From Bacillota bacterium (GTDB lineage: Bacteria > Bacillota > Desulfotomaculia > Desulfotomaculales > Desulfohalotomaculaceae), in contig VENI01000006.1 in assembly GCA_009711615.1 (NCBI GenBank), positions 186,001 through 250,000 of the forward strand: DNA of 64,000 nucleotides. Direction: 5' to 3'. This document shows, one piece after another, positions 34,635 through 42,359 of the stretch. Positions within the stretch are counted from its first letter, which is position 1; every line of letters starts with the position of its first letter. The notes under the pieces were generated by a model. That model made no database searches. It was not told where the DNA came from and saw nothing but the letters and a program-made list of their open reading frames with translations. The position numbers and the translations under genes are program-made.

Positions 34635-35870
34635 ATGTCTGAGAGAGTGATTGATAAGAAAAAAACTGCTTCTTTTTTTGAAATAGCCGCCACCTTTTTT
34701 CGTATTGGGCTGGTATCATTTAGCTTAGCGGCTTTGGGGGAAGCGAAAAAATGGCTGGTAAAAGAAAAGAAGTGGTTCACTGATGAAGAATACCTGCAGG
34801 GAGTTGGTTTTTCGCAAATCCTGCCGGGAGCACCTGCGGTAAGTTTAATGACTTACTTGGGTTATCATCTACGCGGTTTTTGGGGTGCTGCCTTTGCAAC
34901 CACTGCTTATTTAGTACCAGCATTTTTATTTATGCTTATTGGTACATATTTGTATGCTGAATATCATCACCTTACATTAGTATCTAACCTATTCAAGGGT
35001 TTGGGTGCCCTAGTAGTGGGCCTTGTGATTAATACGGTATTAAACCTGTGGAAATCCGGTGTAAATAGTAAACAGAACTGGATACTGGCCATAGGAGGTT
35101 TTTTATTAATTTACTGGTTACAATTAAGCATTTATTGGATAATTTTAATAGCGATGCTGTTCAGTATTGTTTTTATGTTGGCAAGCAGAAGGTCTGAATG
35201 GTGGGCCATCAGGATGGCTGGATTAAACAGTGATAAACATGAACTTCCTAAAAACCCACAGCCCATAGATTGGAGAAAATACAGTGTGGCAGTGGGTCTG
35301 ACGGTCCTTGTAGTTATTGTTAATATATTTTTAATTACAACTAGCACAACTTTTTTTGATTTGGGGACTACATTCATGGAACTAGGTGGACTGATATTTG
35401 GCAGTGGATATGCTATGCTACCGTTTATCCAAGGAGAAGCTGTGGATACTCATAAATGGATCAGCATAAACCAGTTTACAGCTGCATTGGCACTGAGCTT
35501 GGTTACCCCAGGGCCATTAACTAAAATAGCTACCTTCATCGGTTACAAGGCGGCGGGTTTGCCAGGAGCGTTAATTGCCACCATTAATATATATCTCCCT
35601 ACCTTTTGCATTATAAATTTAACTGCAGATCTTTACCGACGGGCGGGACAAGTGACATCCATACGCTTAGTGGTGCGAGGCGTTGTGGCGGCATTTATTG
35701 GAACGTTGTGGGCGGTTGTAATAAGGCTGGGATCAGACATTCTAGTGGATATACCAACTTGGATAATGGCTATAGGTGCTATAATTATTCAAAGGTATAC
35801 CAAAATTGATACGTTGTGGCTTGTGGTTATTGGAGCCATTGTATCTATGGTCCTGTTTTCCTTAGTATAA
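34635..35870 (+). CDS. chromate-transporter (CHR/ChrA) family protein
   Basis: A 411-residue, two-domain CHR-family carrier, the long form made of two homologous halves. The first half has 'RIGLVSFSLAALGEAKKWLV' and 'GFSQILPGAPAVSLMTYLGYHLRG', matching the CHR patterns (G..FGGP and Q..PGP..); the second has 'LGGLIFGSGYAMLPFIQGE' and 'SLVTPGPLTKIATFIGYKAAG'. Usual role is chromate efflux with proton exchange, though many anaerobes carry CHR proteins of unknown substrate. GGAGGGGAG precedes the ATG. The upstream 230 bases hold no gene. Confidence 0.9.
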   Translation: MSERVIDKKKTASFFEIAATFFRIGLVSFSLAALGEAKKWLVKEKKWFTDEEYLQGVGFSQILPGAPAVSLMTYLGYHLRGFWGAAFATTAYLVPAFLFMLIGTYLYAEYHHLTLVSNLFKGLGALVVGLVINTVLNLWKSGVNSKQNWILAIGGFLLIYWLQLSIYWIILIAMLFSIVFMLASRRSEWWAIRMAGLNSDKHELPKNPQPIDWRKYSVAVGLTVLVVIVNIFLITTSTTFFDLGTTFMELGGLIFGSGYAMLPFIQGEAVDTHKWISINQFTAALALSLVTPGPLTKIATFIGYKAAGLPGALIATINIYLPTFCIINLTADLYRRAGQVTSIRLVVRGVVAAFIGTLWAVVIRLGSDILVDIPTWIMAIGAIIIQRYTKIDTLWLVVIGAIVSMVLFSLV

Positions 35871-35945
35871 AGCTGTGCTGAATAGAATGGCAGTTTTAAC
35901 AGCAAAATAATTAGAACTTTCAAGATAAAGTTAAGGAGAACTGCC

Positions 35946-36662
35946 ATGCAAGAACTAGCTGAAGTACTCTGGAAGAGTTTCTTTCTATTTGTGCTGTTAA
36001 TAATATTAACTAGAATTATTGGTAGAAAACTGCTCTCGCAGATGACTTATACAGACTTTGTAATTGGTGTTACAATTGGTACAATAGCGGGTGCCTTTGT
36101 GGTGAATTCTGTACGTGGCCTCTGGGTGTTACTAAGCCCAGTATTTTTCGCTGTCGCCACGTTGCTTTTATCTCTAATCACGTATAAAAGCTTAAATTTA
36201 AGGAAAATGCTGCAGGGAGAACCGGTGGTAATAATTCAAAATGGTAAGATACTAGAAAAGAATATGAAAAAGGTGCGTTTTCATATTGATTTATTAGAGA
36301 TGGAACTACGCAACCAAGGTGTTTTTGATATTACCGAAGTAGAGTTTGCTGTTTTAGAAACCCATGGTCAACTTAGTGTTTTAAAAAAATCACAGAACCT
36401 GCCGGTGACCAAGAGGGATATAGGAAAATCAACCCAATATAAAGGGATGGCCACCGAAATAATTAAAGATGGTGTAATATTGGAGCAAAACCTTAGTCAG
36501 AATAATTTAAGTTTTGGTTGGCTATATAATGAATTGCGCAAAAGAAAAGTGAAAGACGTAAAGGATGTTGTATATGCTGCGCTACAGACCGACGGTTCAC
36601 TTTATACTGATATAGAAGAAGATGATTTAAAATATGTGCAGGAAATAGAAGATAAACGGTAG
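35946..36662 (+). CDS. DUF421 (YetF-like) membrane protein, copy 2
   Basis: A 238-residue member of the same family as 8127-8867. It has three N-terminal hydrophobic segments, the family core 'LLSQMTYTDFVIGVTIGTIAG', the 'GEPVVIIQNGKILEKNMKK' signature of the soluble domain and the 'EVEFAVLETHGQLSVLKKSQ' strand region, all colinear with copy 1. AAGGAG precedes the ATG. It is 75 bases after the chromate transporter gene, so may share its transcript. Role unknown. Confidence 0.85.
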   Translation: MQELAEVLWKSFFLFVLLIILTRIIGRKLLSQMTYTDFVIGVTIGTIAGAFVVNSVRGLWVLLSPVFFAVATLLLSLITYKSLNLRKMLQGEPVVIIQNGKILEKNMKKVRFHIDLLEMELRNQGVFDITEVEFAVLETHGQLSVLKKSQNLPVTKRDIGKSTQYKGMATEIIKDGVILEQNLSQNNLSFGWLYNELRKRKVKDVKDVVYAALQTDGSLYTDIEEDDLKYVQEIEDKR

Positions 36663-36715
36663 TGATTATAAAACGGTACTTTAAATGCAGAAAATAACGA
36701 AAATTATTGACTTTT

Positions 36716-36745
36716 TTGCAGGTATTTTTTTTGTTAGACTAGAAT
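36716..36745 (+). promoter_or_regulatory. promoter of a 28-residue membrane-protein gene
   Basis: TTGCAG (36716-36721), 18 bases, TAGAAT (36740-36745). The gene's ribosome site follows within 25 bases. Confidence 0.5.
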
Positions 36746-36775
36746 AAGAACAAAAAAAGAGCTTAGGGGAGGTGA

Positions 36776-36862
36776 ATGATGGTGGAAGCTGGTTTGTTAT
36801 GGGTAATATTTATTCTCTGTCTGCCGTTTATTATCTTTGGTGTGATGAAATTTGATAATTAA
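36776..36862 (+). CDS. 28-residue single-pass membrane protein
   Basis: ATG-ATG at 36776/36779 follows a strong GGGGAGGTGA site, and the frame codes for MMVEAGLLWVIF... ending in KFDN. Residues 7-23 are continuously hydrophobic, making one membrane helix. A promoter-like sequence lies upstream, and a strong terminator starts 14 bases after the stop, so it is its own transcription unit. I know no family. The combination of site, helix and terminator makes a real small gene likely. Confidence 0.65.
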   Translation: MMVEAGLLWVIFILCLPFIIFGVMKFDN

Positions 36863-36875
36863 TTAGTAATCTAAC

Positions 36876-36905
36876 AAGGTGGTCATAAAGGACCACCTTA
36901 ATTTT
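36876..36905 (+). terminator. terminator of 28-residue gene
   Basis: Perfect AAGGTGGTC / GACCACCTT stem, 6-base loop, then AATTTTTT. Confidence 0.9.
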
Positions 36906-37013
36906 TTGATATGATTAAACATTACAAGATAAATAAAAAAACAATTGCATACATAAGTAATCAATTTTATAATTATTATCAGTTAACTTGTTAGTAAGGT
37001 GAGGAATGAGTAA

Positions 37014-37967
37014 ATGACTGTCAGAAATTATTATCCGGTAGTGGCGGCTATGGTGGTGGCCGTCCTTTTTGGCTTTTCGTTTCTTTTTACCAAAGTAGTG
37101 CTGGATTATTTACAGCCTTTTCAGTTAATTGGGCTTCGCTTCGCCCTGGCTGCAGCTTCACTTAGTATATTAGCCTTATTTGGATTAATTAAGCTGAACA
37201 TTAAGCTTGGACAACTAACTGATTTATTAAAAGTAGCAATTTGGCAGCCGGTGCTGTATTTCACCTGTGAGACCTATGGTGTGAAATTCACCACTGCTTC
37301 GGAGTCAGGGGTAATAATCTCACTCATTCCGGTAATGGTGGCGGTTCTATCCTTCTTTATTTTAAAAGAGAGAGTCTCATTAAAGCAGGGCTTTTTTATT
37401 GCATCCGCAGTGTTTGGTGTTGTACTGATGGTATTGGGCGGAACAGCAGGTAGCGGCGGTTCGCCTGGCCAGCACCTGTTGGGTGTTGCCATTCTGTTTG
37501 GCGCAGTTTTATCCGGTGGTTTTTACAGCATCTTTTCCCGTCAGGCCTCAGAAAAATATTCAACCACCGACATTACCTTTGTGATGATGTGGTTGGGTGC
37601 GGTGGTTTTTAACATTATTGGATTGGTGCAAAGTTATTTAAACGGGCAACTGGGCAATTATGCTGCGGCGCTGGTGCAGCCGCAGGTAATTAACGGACTC
37701 TTGTACTTGGGTATATTATCTTCAGTTGTGGCGTTTTTCTTACTCAACTATTCCCTTAGCCGTTTGCCAGCACCCAGGGTGTCAGTATTCTTAAACTTGA
37801 TACCAGTAATATCAGTTATTGCCGGGGTGGCATTTAACAACGAAGTGTTAGGAGTCTGGCATCTTGTTGGTGGTTCTTTTATCCTGCTGGGAGTATGGGG
37901 AACAAATTATTTTGGCCAGGAAGATACCAGCGAAAACCATTCTGAAGAATTAAAAGTATCTGTTTAA
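37014..37967 (+). CDS. EamA-family (DMT superfamily) transporter
   Basis: A 317-residue membrane protein with ten hydrophobic segments in two EamA repeats; each repeat ends in the typical 'GVVLMVLGG' or 'FILLGVWGTNYF' segment. 'VLFGFSFLFTKVVLDYLQPFQLIGLRF' and 'TTASESGVIISLIPVMVAVLSFFILKERVS' are the usual family blocks. Members export amino acids, purines or other metabolites; substrate cannot be assigned. Base composition is richer in GC (many GCC/GGC codons) than most neighbours. A GAGG site precedes the ATG. Confidence 0.88.
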   Translation: MTVRNYYPVVAAMVVAVLFGFSFLFTKVVLDYLQPFQLIGLRFALAAASLSILALFGLIKLNIKLGQLTDLLKVAIWQPVLYFTCETYGVKFTTASESGVIISLIPVMVAVLSFFILKERVSLKQGFFIASAVFGVVLMVLGGTAGSGGSPGQHLLGVAILFGAVLSGGFYSIFSRQASEKYSTTDITFVMMWLGAVVFNIIGLVQSYLNGQLGNYAAALVQPQVINGLLYLGILSSVVAFFLLNYSLSRLPAPRVSVFLNLIPVISVIAGVAFNNEVLGVWHLVGGSFILLGVWGTNYFGQEDTSENHSEELKVSV

Positions 37968-37970
37968 ACA

Positions 37971-38009
37971 AATTACCCCCGTTTATTTTTAGCGGGGGTA
38001 ATTTTGTTT
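37971..38009 (+). terminator. terminator after EamA gene
   Basis: Arms AAATTACCCCCG / CGGGGGTAATTT, followed by TTGTTT. Confidence 0.85.
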
Positions 38010-38052
38010 ATAGCTTAATTATACGGTATTGGTGCCACGAAGCGGACAATGT

Positions 38053-38715
38053 TCAAATATGCATCGAGCTGACATTTCTCATTACACATATATTGTTATC
38101 GTTTATGTATTTAATATGTAGTGAAAAATGTTCAGCTATCCACTTAAATGTAATTGGGCTGTAAAAACATATATGTGTAGGGTCTCGCTTGTACCACCAG
38201 ATTTTAAAATCATAATTGTGATGAAATAGCGTCATCACCGCCAATGTTCCTCCAGAGGATAAGTGATTCTTAAAGAACTGTAATACCTCACCGGGTTTTC
38301 GGACATGTTCCAATACTTCTGTGGCAGTTATCAAGTCATACCGTTTGTTTGAAAAATCAATATTACTGTAAAAGTAGGGGTCGTAATAGTCCATTTTGAC
38401 TCCCCCCAATTTAGTAATTAAATCGCTAAGTACAGGTCCTGGGCCGCAACCAAAATCAAGTCCTGTTTGGCAGTTCTTTATAAATGGTTCTAAGGCTTCA
38501 TTAATAAAGTTACTGAGAAACTTCACGTAGCCCTCATTGTCAGGGGTGTTGTTATGAAGAGTGTATCTTTTCATTTCTTCTTCCGGACTTAAAATATATT
38601 TATCATCGATAAAAATTAAATCACAAACAGGGCAATGGTAATATACTTTTTCTCCAACTTCAGGCATAGGACTAGACTTGCTACCGCATAACCAACAGTT
38701 ATTCAAATATTTCAC
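38053..38715 (-). CDS. SAM-dependent methyltransferase with N-terminal zinc ribbon
   Basis: A 220-residue class I methyltransferase (Methyltransf_23 type). An N-terminal zinc ribbon has CWLC (7-10) and CPVC (30-33 region). The SAM loop is LDFGCGPG, followed by 'DLITATEVLEHVRKPGEVL'. Such ribbon-plus-methyltransferase proteins modify sugars, lipids or small molecules; the substrate is unknown here. The ATG follows a GGAG site. Monocistronic and convergent with the EamA gene. Confidence 0.8.
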   Translation of the reverse strand: MKYLNNCWLCGSKSSPMPEVGEKVYYHCPVCDLIFIDDKYILSPEEEMKRYTLHNNTPDNEGYVKFLSNFINEALEPFIKNCQTGLDFGCGPGPVLSDLITKLGGVKMDYYDPYFYSNIDFSNKRYDLITATEVLEHVRKPGEVLQFFKNHLSSGGTLAVMTLFHHNYDFKIWWYKRDPTHICFYSPITFKWIAEHFSLHIKYINDNNICVMRNVSSMHI

Positions 38716-38884
38716 TCCTTCGAGTTTAGTTTCTGCAAAACAAACTAATAATTATTAGCATATGCTGTTATAAGTTAACATTTTTTGTAGAGAATAAAAA
38801 GAGGAGTTGAAATTATTTAAGAATATTTGTATTGGTAGTAAGGCTAACACTAATGCATATTATTGAAATATAGGGGTGTTACAT

Positions 38885-39565
38885 TTGGAAATTTATTCGT
38901 CAGAATTTTTGAGTACTTTACTGCTGATAATTGGTATCGACCTGGTTCTAGCAGGTGATAATGCTATCGTAATAGCCATGGCTGTCCGCAATCTTCCTGC
39001 AGAACAAAGCAGGAAGGGTATTTTATACGGTACGGCGGGTGCGGTAGTAATAAGAATTATTGCTACACTTATGTTTGTTAAACTTCTAGAAATTCCATAC
39101 TTAATGCTGGTGGGCGGTATTGCACTGACTTGGATTGCCTATAAGCTATTGGTGGAAGATGATGAACAAGATGTTGAGGCGGCTGGATCACTACGTGAAG
39201 CAATTAAAACAATTGTAATAGCAGATGCTGCTATGGGTTTGGATAACGTACTGGCGGTGGCTGGGGCAGCCCATGGATCGTACTTGCTGGTAATAATAGG
39301 GCTATTAATTAGTATACCGATAGTAATATGGGGTAGCACAATGATTTCAGGGTTAATGAATAAGTACCCAATAATAATATATTTTGGTGCAGGAATACTG
39401 GCTTTGACAGCCGGTAAAATGATAACAAGTGAACAGGCTTATATCGGCTTTTTCAAAGCTAATCCATCGTTAAAGTATTTAGTAATCGGCTTAGTTATAG
39501 CCGGAGTTATAACTGCCGGAAGAGTAACCAAATTGAGAAAAGCTAGAAAATACAATATTGGTTAA
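38885..39565 (+). CDS. TerC-family membrane protein (YjbE-type)
   Basis: A 226-residue membrane protein of the TerC family, now linked to Mn2+ export and metalation of exported proteins. It has 'IIGIDLVLAGDNAIVIAMAVRNLP' with the membrane-embedded Asp residues, and the repeat 'IVIADAAMGLDNVLAVAGAAHG'. About seven hydrophobic segments. The TTG at 38885 follows AGGGGTG and is preferred to a GTG at 38876. No yybP-ykoY Mn2+ riboswitch is visible upstream, unlike many relatives. Terminator downstream. Confidence 0.88.
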   Translation: MEIYSSEFLSTLLLIIGIDLVLAGDNAIVIAMAVRNLPAEQSRKGILYGTAGAVVIRIIATLMFVKLLEIPYLMLVGGIALTWIAYKLLVEDDEQDVEAAGSLREAIKTIVIADAAMGLDNVLAVAGAAHGSYLLVIIGLLISIPIVIWGSTMISGLMNKYPIIIYFGAGILALTAGKMITSEQAYIGFFKANPSLKYLVIGLVIAGVITAGRVTKLRKARKYNIG

Positions 39566-39571
39566 CAACAG

Positions 39572-39602
39572 TAGATGCACCTGATAGAGTAGGTGCATCT
39601 TT
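39572..39602. terminator. terminator between terC-like and csoR-like genes
   Basis: AGATGCACCT / AGGTGCATCT with an 8-base loop and TTTTG tail; convergent genes. Confidence 0.8.
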
Positions 39603-39605
39603 TGT

Positions 39606-39890
39606 TTAGGAAAACTTTTTTAATACAGTCATGAATTCATCCAGAAATTGGTTAGCGTCTTGGTCATTCTCTATACCTTCTTTGAGGCCGCCTGCAAGGT
39701 GGCAGGCCAGCACCGTAAATCCAACCCGGTTTATGGCTGCCTTTATTGCGGCCAGTTGTATAACTATATCCCCACAGTCACGGTTTTCATCAATCATTTT
39801 CTGAACCCCTCTTACCTGGCCTTCAACTCTTTTTAAGCGAGACTGTAAATCTTTCTTTGCATACTCTTTATCGCCTAATATGTTATCCAT
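39606..39890 (-). CDS. CsoR/RcnR/FrmR-family repressor
   Basis: A 94-residue all-helical repressor (DUF156). 'KKDLQSRLKRVEGQVRGVQKMI' is the family N-terminal helix with the conserved arginines. Sensor residues: Cys39 and His64, spaced as in CsoR (25 residues apart), but the third ligand (Cys at +29 in CsoR) is Gly68, and there is an extra Cys63 directly before the His. That pattern resembles formaldehyde sensors of the FrmR type more than copper sensors, though the extra cysteine is unusual. ATG at 39890 has a GGGGGG site. No target gene is adjacent. Confidence 0.85.
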   Translation of the reverse strand: MDNILGDKEYAKKDLQSRLKRVEGQVRGVQKMIDENRDCGDIVIQLAAIKAAINRVGFTVLACHLAGGLKEGIENDQDANQFLDEFMTVLKKFS

Positions 39891-39992
39891 TACAATACCC
39901 CCCATGGTATTAAGTTTAAGATAACCGAATGCAGTTGTCAATTCTTCTTAATGGTAATAATTATAGAGTAGGCAGGGCTATAGCCCTGCCTA

Positions 39993-41132
39993 TTAATCCC
40001 TCTTCGGTGGTTTGGGACCGTAGTATTGGTAATAATTGCACTTAATACGCCCGTTATATAATTTACGTTTTTTGTCAGCTTTGCGGGCAAAAAAGTCTTC
40101 AAATCCTTCGTGGGAGGTAATTACATAAATTGACCATGTGTCCAGTGATTTAAATACGTTACCCATGGTTTGATAAAGTTTCTCCACCTGCTTTTTTTCA
40201 CTTAAACGCTCGCCGTATGGAGGATTGGTAATTATACAACCGTATTTTTTTTGAGTGCTGAAATCTGCTACGTCCCGGGCTTGGAAAGATATGAGCTCGT
40301 CCACCCCTGCCTCTTTTGCGTGGTAGCGGGCTAGGCTTAATACTTCCTTATCAACATCATATCCTTGTATGTTTAAAGGTTGGTCATAATGGGCGGCCTC
40401 ATGGGCTTCCCGGCGTACCTGTTGCCAGGTTTTTTTGGGGATGGCCGGCCACTCTTCAGATATAAATGTACGGGTGAGGCCAGGGGCGATGTTCTGGCCA
40501 ATTAATGCAGCCTCAATTGGTATGGTGCCGGAACCACAAAGGGGGTCTACTAATAAGCGGTCATGGTTCCAGAAACTTAGCATAACCATTGCTGCAGCCA
40601 ATGTTTCTCTTAAAGGGGCTTTGGCAGTCAGCTTACGGTATCCTCTTTTGTGCAGTCCCGCCCCGCTGGTGTCAATTGTTAAAGTTGCTGTGTCCTTTAG
40701 TAGTGCCACCTCAATTTTATAAGTGGCTCCGGTTTCTTCAAACCAATCAACACCGTAAGTTTCCTTCATTTTTTCCACCACAGCCTTTTTAACAATGGCC
40801 TGGCAGTCAGGAACGCTGAAAAGCTGCGATTTAATTGATTTGCCTACTACAGGAAACTTGGCGTCCGATGATATCCAATCTGGCCAGGGCAGCGCCTTTG
40901 TTTGCTGAAACAACTCTTCAAATGTAGTGGCTTTAAATTCGCCTACTTTTAACAAAACCCGGTCTGCACTGCGTAGCCACAGGTTGGTGTGGCAAATTGA
41001 TTGCTCGCTACCCACAAAGGTAACTTTGCCATTTTCCACATTTAAGTTAGAGTATCCCAAGTCACGTAATTCCTGCGCTACCACCGCTTCTAGACCAAAG
41101 GCTGCAGTGGCTATTAGTTCTAGTTTTGCCAT
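39993..41132 (-). CDS. THUMP-domain rRNA (guanine-N2) methyltransferase, RlmL/YpsC type
   Basis: A 379-residue RNA methyltransferase that makes m2G in 23S rRNA. An N-terminal ferredoxin-like/THUMP module ('LIATAAFGLEAVVAQELRDLGY', to about residue 150) is followed by the 'AGLHKRGYR' linker, the SAM loop 'LVDPLCGSGTIPIEAAL' and the catalytic 'IITNPPYGERL'. B. subtilis YpsC is the close model. The stop lies at an RPP-like tail (GPKPPKRD). AGGAGG before the ATG. Monocistronic; it lies between the csoR-like gene and the odd tRNA gene. Confidence 0.93.
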   Translation of the reverse strand: MAKLELIATAAFGLEAVVAQELRDLGYSNLNVENGKVTFVGSEQSICHTNLWLRSADRVLLKVGEFKATTFEELFQQTKALPWPDWISSDAKFPVVGKSIKSQLFSVPDCQAIVKKAVVEKMKETYGVDWFEETGATYKIEVALLKDTATLTIDTSGAGLHKRGYRKLTAKAPLRETLAAAMVMLSFWNHDRLLVDPLCGSGTIPIEAALIGQNIAPGLTRTFISEEWPAIPKKTWQQVRREAHEAAHYDQPLNIQGYDVDKEVLSLARYHAKEAGVDELISFQARDVADFSTQKKYGCIITNPPYGERLSEKKQVEKLYQTMGNVFKSLDTWSIYVITSHEGFEDFFARKADKKRKLYNGRIKCNYYQYYGPKPPKRD

Positions 41133-41209
41133 AAAATCCTCCTAAACCAGTCAAAATACAGTACCATTGTACCCCAAGCAGTAAATATTATCCAGAATAA
41201 ATATTAAAA

Positions 41210-41236
41210 AGGGCGCGATTAACGCACCCTTTAAAC
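41210..41236 (-). terminator. terminator of the Sec-like tRNA gene
   Basis: On the minus strand AAAGGG-GCG / CGC-CCCTTT forms a stem around TTAAT, followed by T-rich bases, 10 bases after the tRNA CCA end. Confidence 0.8.
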
Positions 41237-41245
41237 ATTTAAAAA

Positions 41246-41342
41246 TGGAGGGAGAGTGTGAGAGTCGAACTCTACTCCAGCTTGTTTCACAAGCCGGCCA
41301 CTGGGTTTGCAGCCCAGGGGGAACACCGGTTCCAACCCTCCC
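41246..41342 (-). tRNA. tRNA(Sec)-like tRNA with GCA (Cys) anticodon and U73
   Basis: Read on the minus strand: acceptor GGGAGGGT paired with ACTCTCCC (8 bp, one G-U), a 5-bp D stem GGAAC / GTTCC closed by a 4-base loop, anticodon arm CTGGG-CTGCAAA-CCCAG, a long variable arm of 8 bp (CCGGCTTG / CAAGCTGG), T loop TTCGACT, then T73 and CCA. The 8-bp acceptor, short D loop and long variable arm are tRNA(Sec) features. The anticodon (41308-41310) is GCA, not UCA, and the discriminator U73 is the CysRS identity base. The T stem pairs as GT-GAG / CTCAC only with one bulged A. A strong promoter and a terminator flank it. Confidence 0.88.
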
Positions 41343-41358
41343 GTTAAAACCATTTATA

Positions 41359-41387
41359 ATTATAATCCAGAACGGGCTTATTGTAAA
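41359..41387 (-). promoter_or_regulatory. promoter of the Sec-like tRNA
   Basis: On the minus strand: TTTACA (41382-41387), 17 bases, TATAAT (41359-41364). The predicted start is 8-10 bases before the mature tRNA. One of the best sigma-A promoters in the window. Confidence 0.85.
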
Positions 41388-41438
41388 CAGTTTGGAATAA
41401 TTAGTATTAGCCAATGTTATAATAGTGCAATTAGGAAT

Positions 41439-41525
41439 GCAGAATAAAGAATTAAGAATGGGTGCATGTGAATCATGCATGGTTACTTTGGTTTAATTCT
41501 GAATTCTGACTCCTGACTTCTGGAT
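41439..41525. repeat. dispersed repeat: AAGAATTAAG / GGTGCATGT module plus GACTCCTGAC repeat
   Basis: Contains AAGAATTAAG, GGTGCATGT and ATGCATGG, found again in reverse orientation inside the element at 53803-53929. It ends with a GAATTC / GACTCCTGAC tandem related to repeats at 43504 and 51926. Confidence 0.6.
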
Positions 41526-41544
41526 TCGTACAAGCATAAAAAAG

Positions 41545-41570
41545 ACGCCCTAAACTCGGGCGTTTTTTTT
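41545..41570. terminator. bidirectional terminator
   Basis: ACGCCC / GGGCGT stem, 7-base loop, with an eight-base T run on the plus side and an A run on the other. Confidence 0.85.
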
Positions 41571-41578
41571 ATGCATTT

Positions 41579-41830
41579 TTATGATTCCGTTTGACTATTT
41601 AAATACTCTAAAACTCTTTCAAATTGCATGCTAACCAACTTATCCATGGGTTCATCAACTTCCTTAGCCCGTTTTTCAATTACATGCAATTGGTTTTGTA
41701 AAAACTCTGTCAGCACGTATTCAATGACATCTTCCGGCTTTCTGTTGGTTTTTTTAGCGTATTGTTCTATCAGTTCCGAAGCCTTTTCGCTAATTTCAAG
41801 CTGAAATTCTTCTTGGTTTTGTTCGGTCAT
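41579..41830 (-). CDS. hypothetical 83-residue helical protein
   Basis: The acidic helical protein begins MTEQNQEEFQLEISEKASEL and carries 'YAKKTNRKPEDVIEYVLTEFLQNQ', which resembles a ribbon-helix-helix type helix pair. I cannot assign it. The frame is open from 41926, but a GAGGTG site fits the ATG at 41830 and the upstream extension is hydrophobic noise. It has its own terminator shared with the plus strand. Possibly a small DNA-binding or antitoxin-like protein, without a toxin next to it. Confidence 0.6.
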   Translation of the reverse strand: MTEQNQEEFQLEISEKASELIEQYAKKTNRKPEDVIEYVLTEFLQNQLHVIEKRAKEVDEPMDKLVSMQFERVLEYLNSQTES

Positions 41831-41986
41831 GTCTTTGCACCTCACTACATTATAGTTTAATACTTTTGCAATTATAAACCAAAATATTCCTATATGCAAC
41901 ATTTGAGTATTTTGAATACTGTTCATTTTAATTTGTTATTAGATATCGTATAATAGGATATATGTTTTATTTAAGGGGGTTAGGTT

Positions 41987-42295
41987 TTGGGGGATAGACA
42001 AGCAGTATTAGAACGGGTACAGAAGCACTTTACCATTATGGTGACATTAAAAGCTTTAGGAAGTTTTTTGGGGCAAATGGGCCTTATGCATGCTGGTGAA
42101 AGCACGTGGGTACTTGCGGTAGGGTTTCCGTTATTCATCTTCCTTGTGGGTAGACATTTAATTAAGACAAAACTGAATGAAGAACGGGCGGCTGGTTTAG
42201 TAAAATATATTCCACTACTGTATTGCTTTTTAGTGCTTGCGGTTGTAGGCAATGTAATGTCATTTTTAGTAAAAATGCAGTTTTTCATGGTATAA
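41987..42295 (+). CDS. hypothetical small membrane protein
   Basis: A 102-residue protein with three hydrophobic segments ('FTIMVTLKALGSFLGQMGLM', 'WVLAVGFPLFIFLVGRHLI', 'YIPLLYCFLVLAVVGNVMSFL') and a positively charged loop. No family recognised. Start is a TTG after GGGGG. It is followed by a hairpin (CCCCAT / ATGGGG) whose right arm runs into the ribosome site of spoIIR. It may be co-transcribed with spoIIR, which would place it in sporulation, but this is inference. Confidence 0.65.
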   Translation: MGDRQAVLERVQKHFTIMVTLKALGSFLGQMGLMHAGESTWVLAVGFPLFIFLVGRHLIKTKLNEERAAGLVKYIPLLYCFLVLAVVGNVMSFLVKMQFFMV

Positions 42296-42359
42296 AAAAA
42301 CTATTAATACCCCATACTATTACTAATCAATTAGTAAAGGTTATGGGGTGTTTTCATTT

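Noticed and set aside
38716-38884. yybP-ykoY manganese riboswitch before the TerC-like gene
   Set aside because: I looked for its conserved loops and found none.
41246-41342. Ordinary tRNA-Cys or ordinary selC
   Set aside because: The long variable arm and 8-bp acceptor exclude a normal tRNA-Cys; the GCA anticodon and U73 exclude a normal tRNA(Sec).
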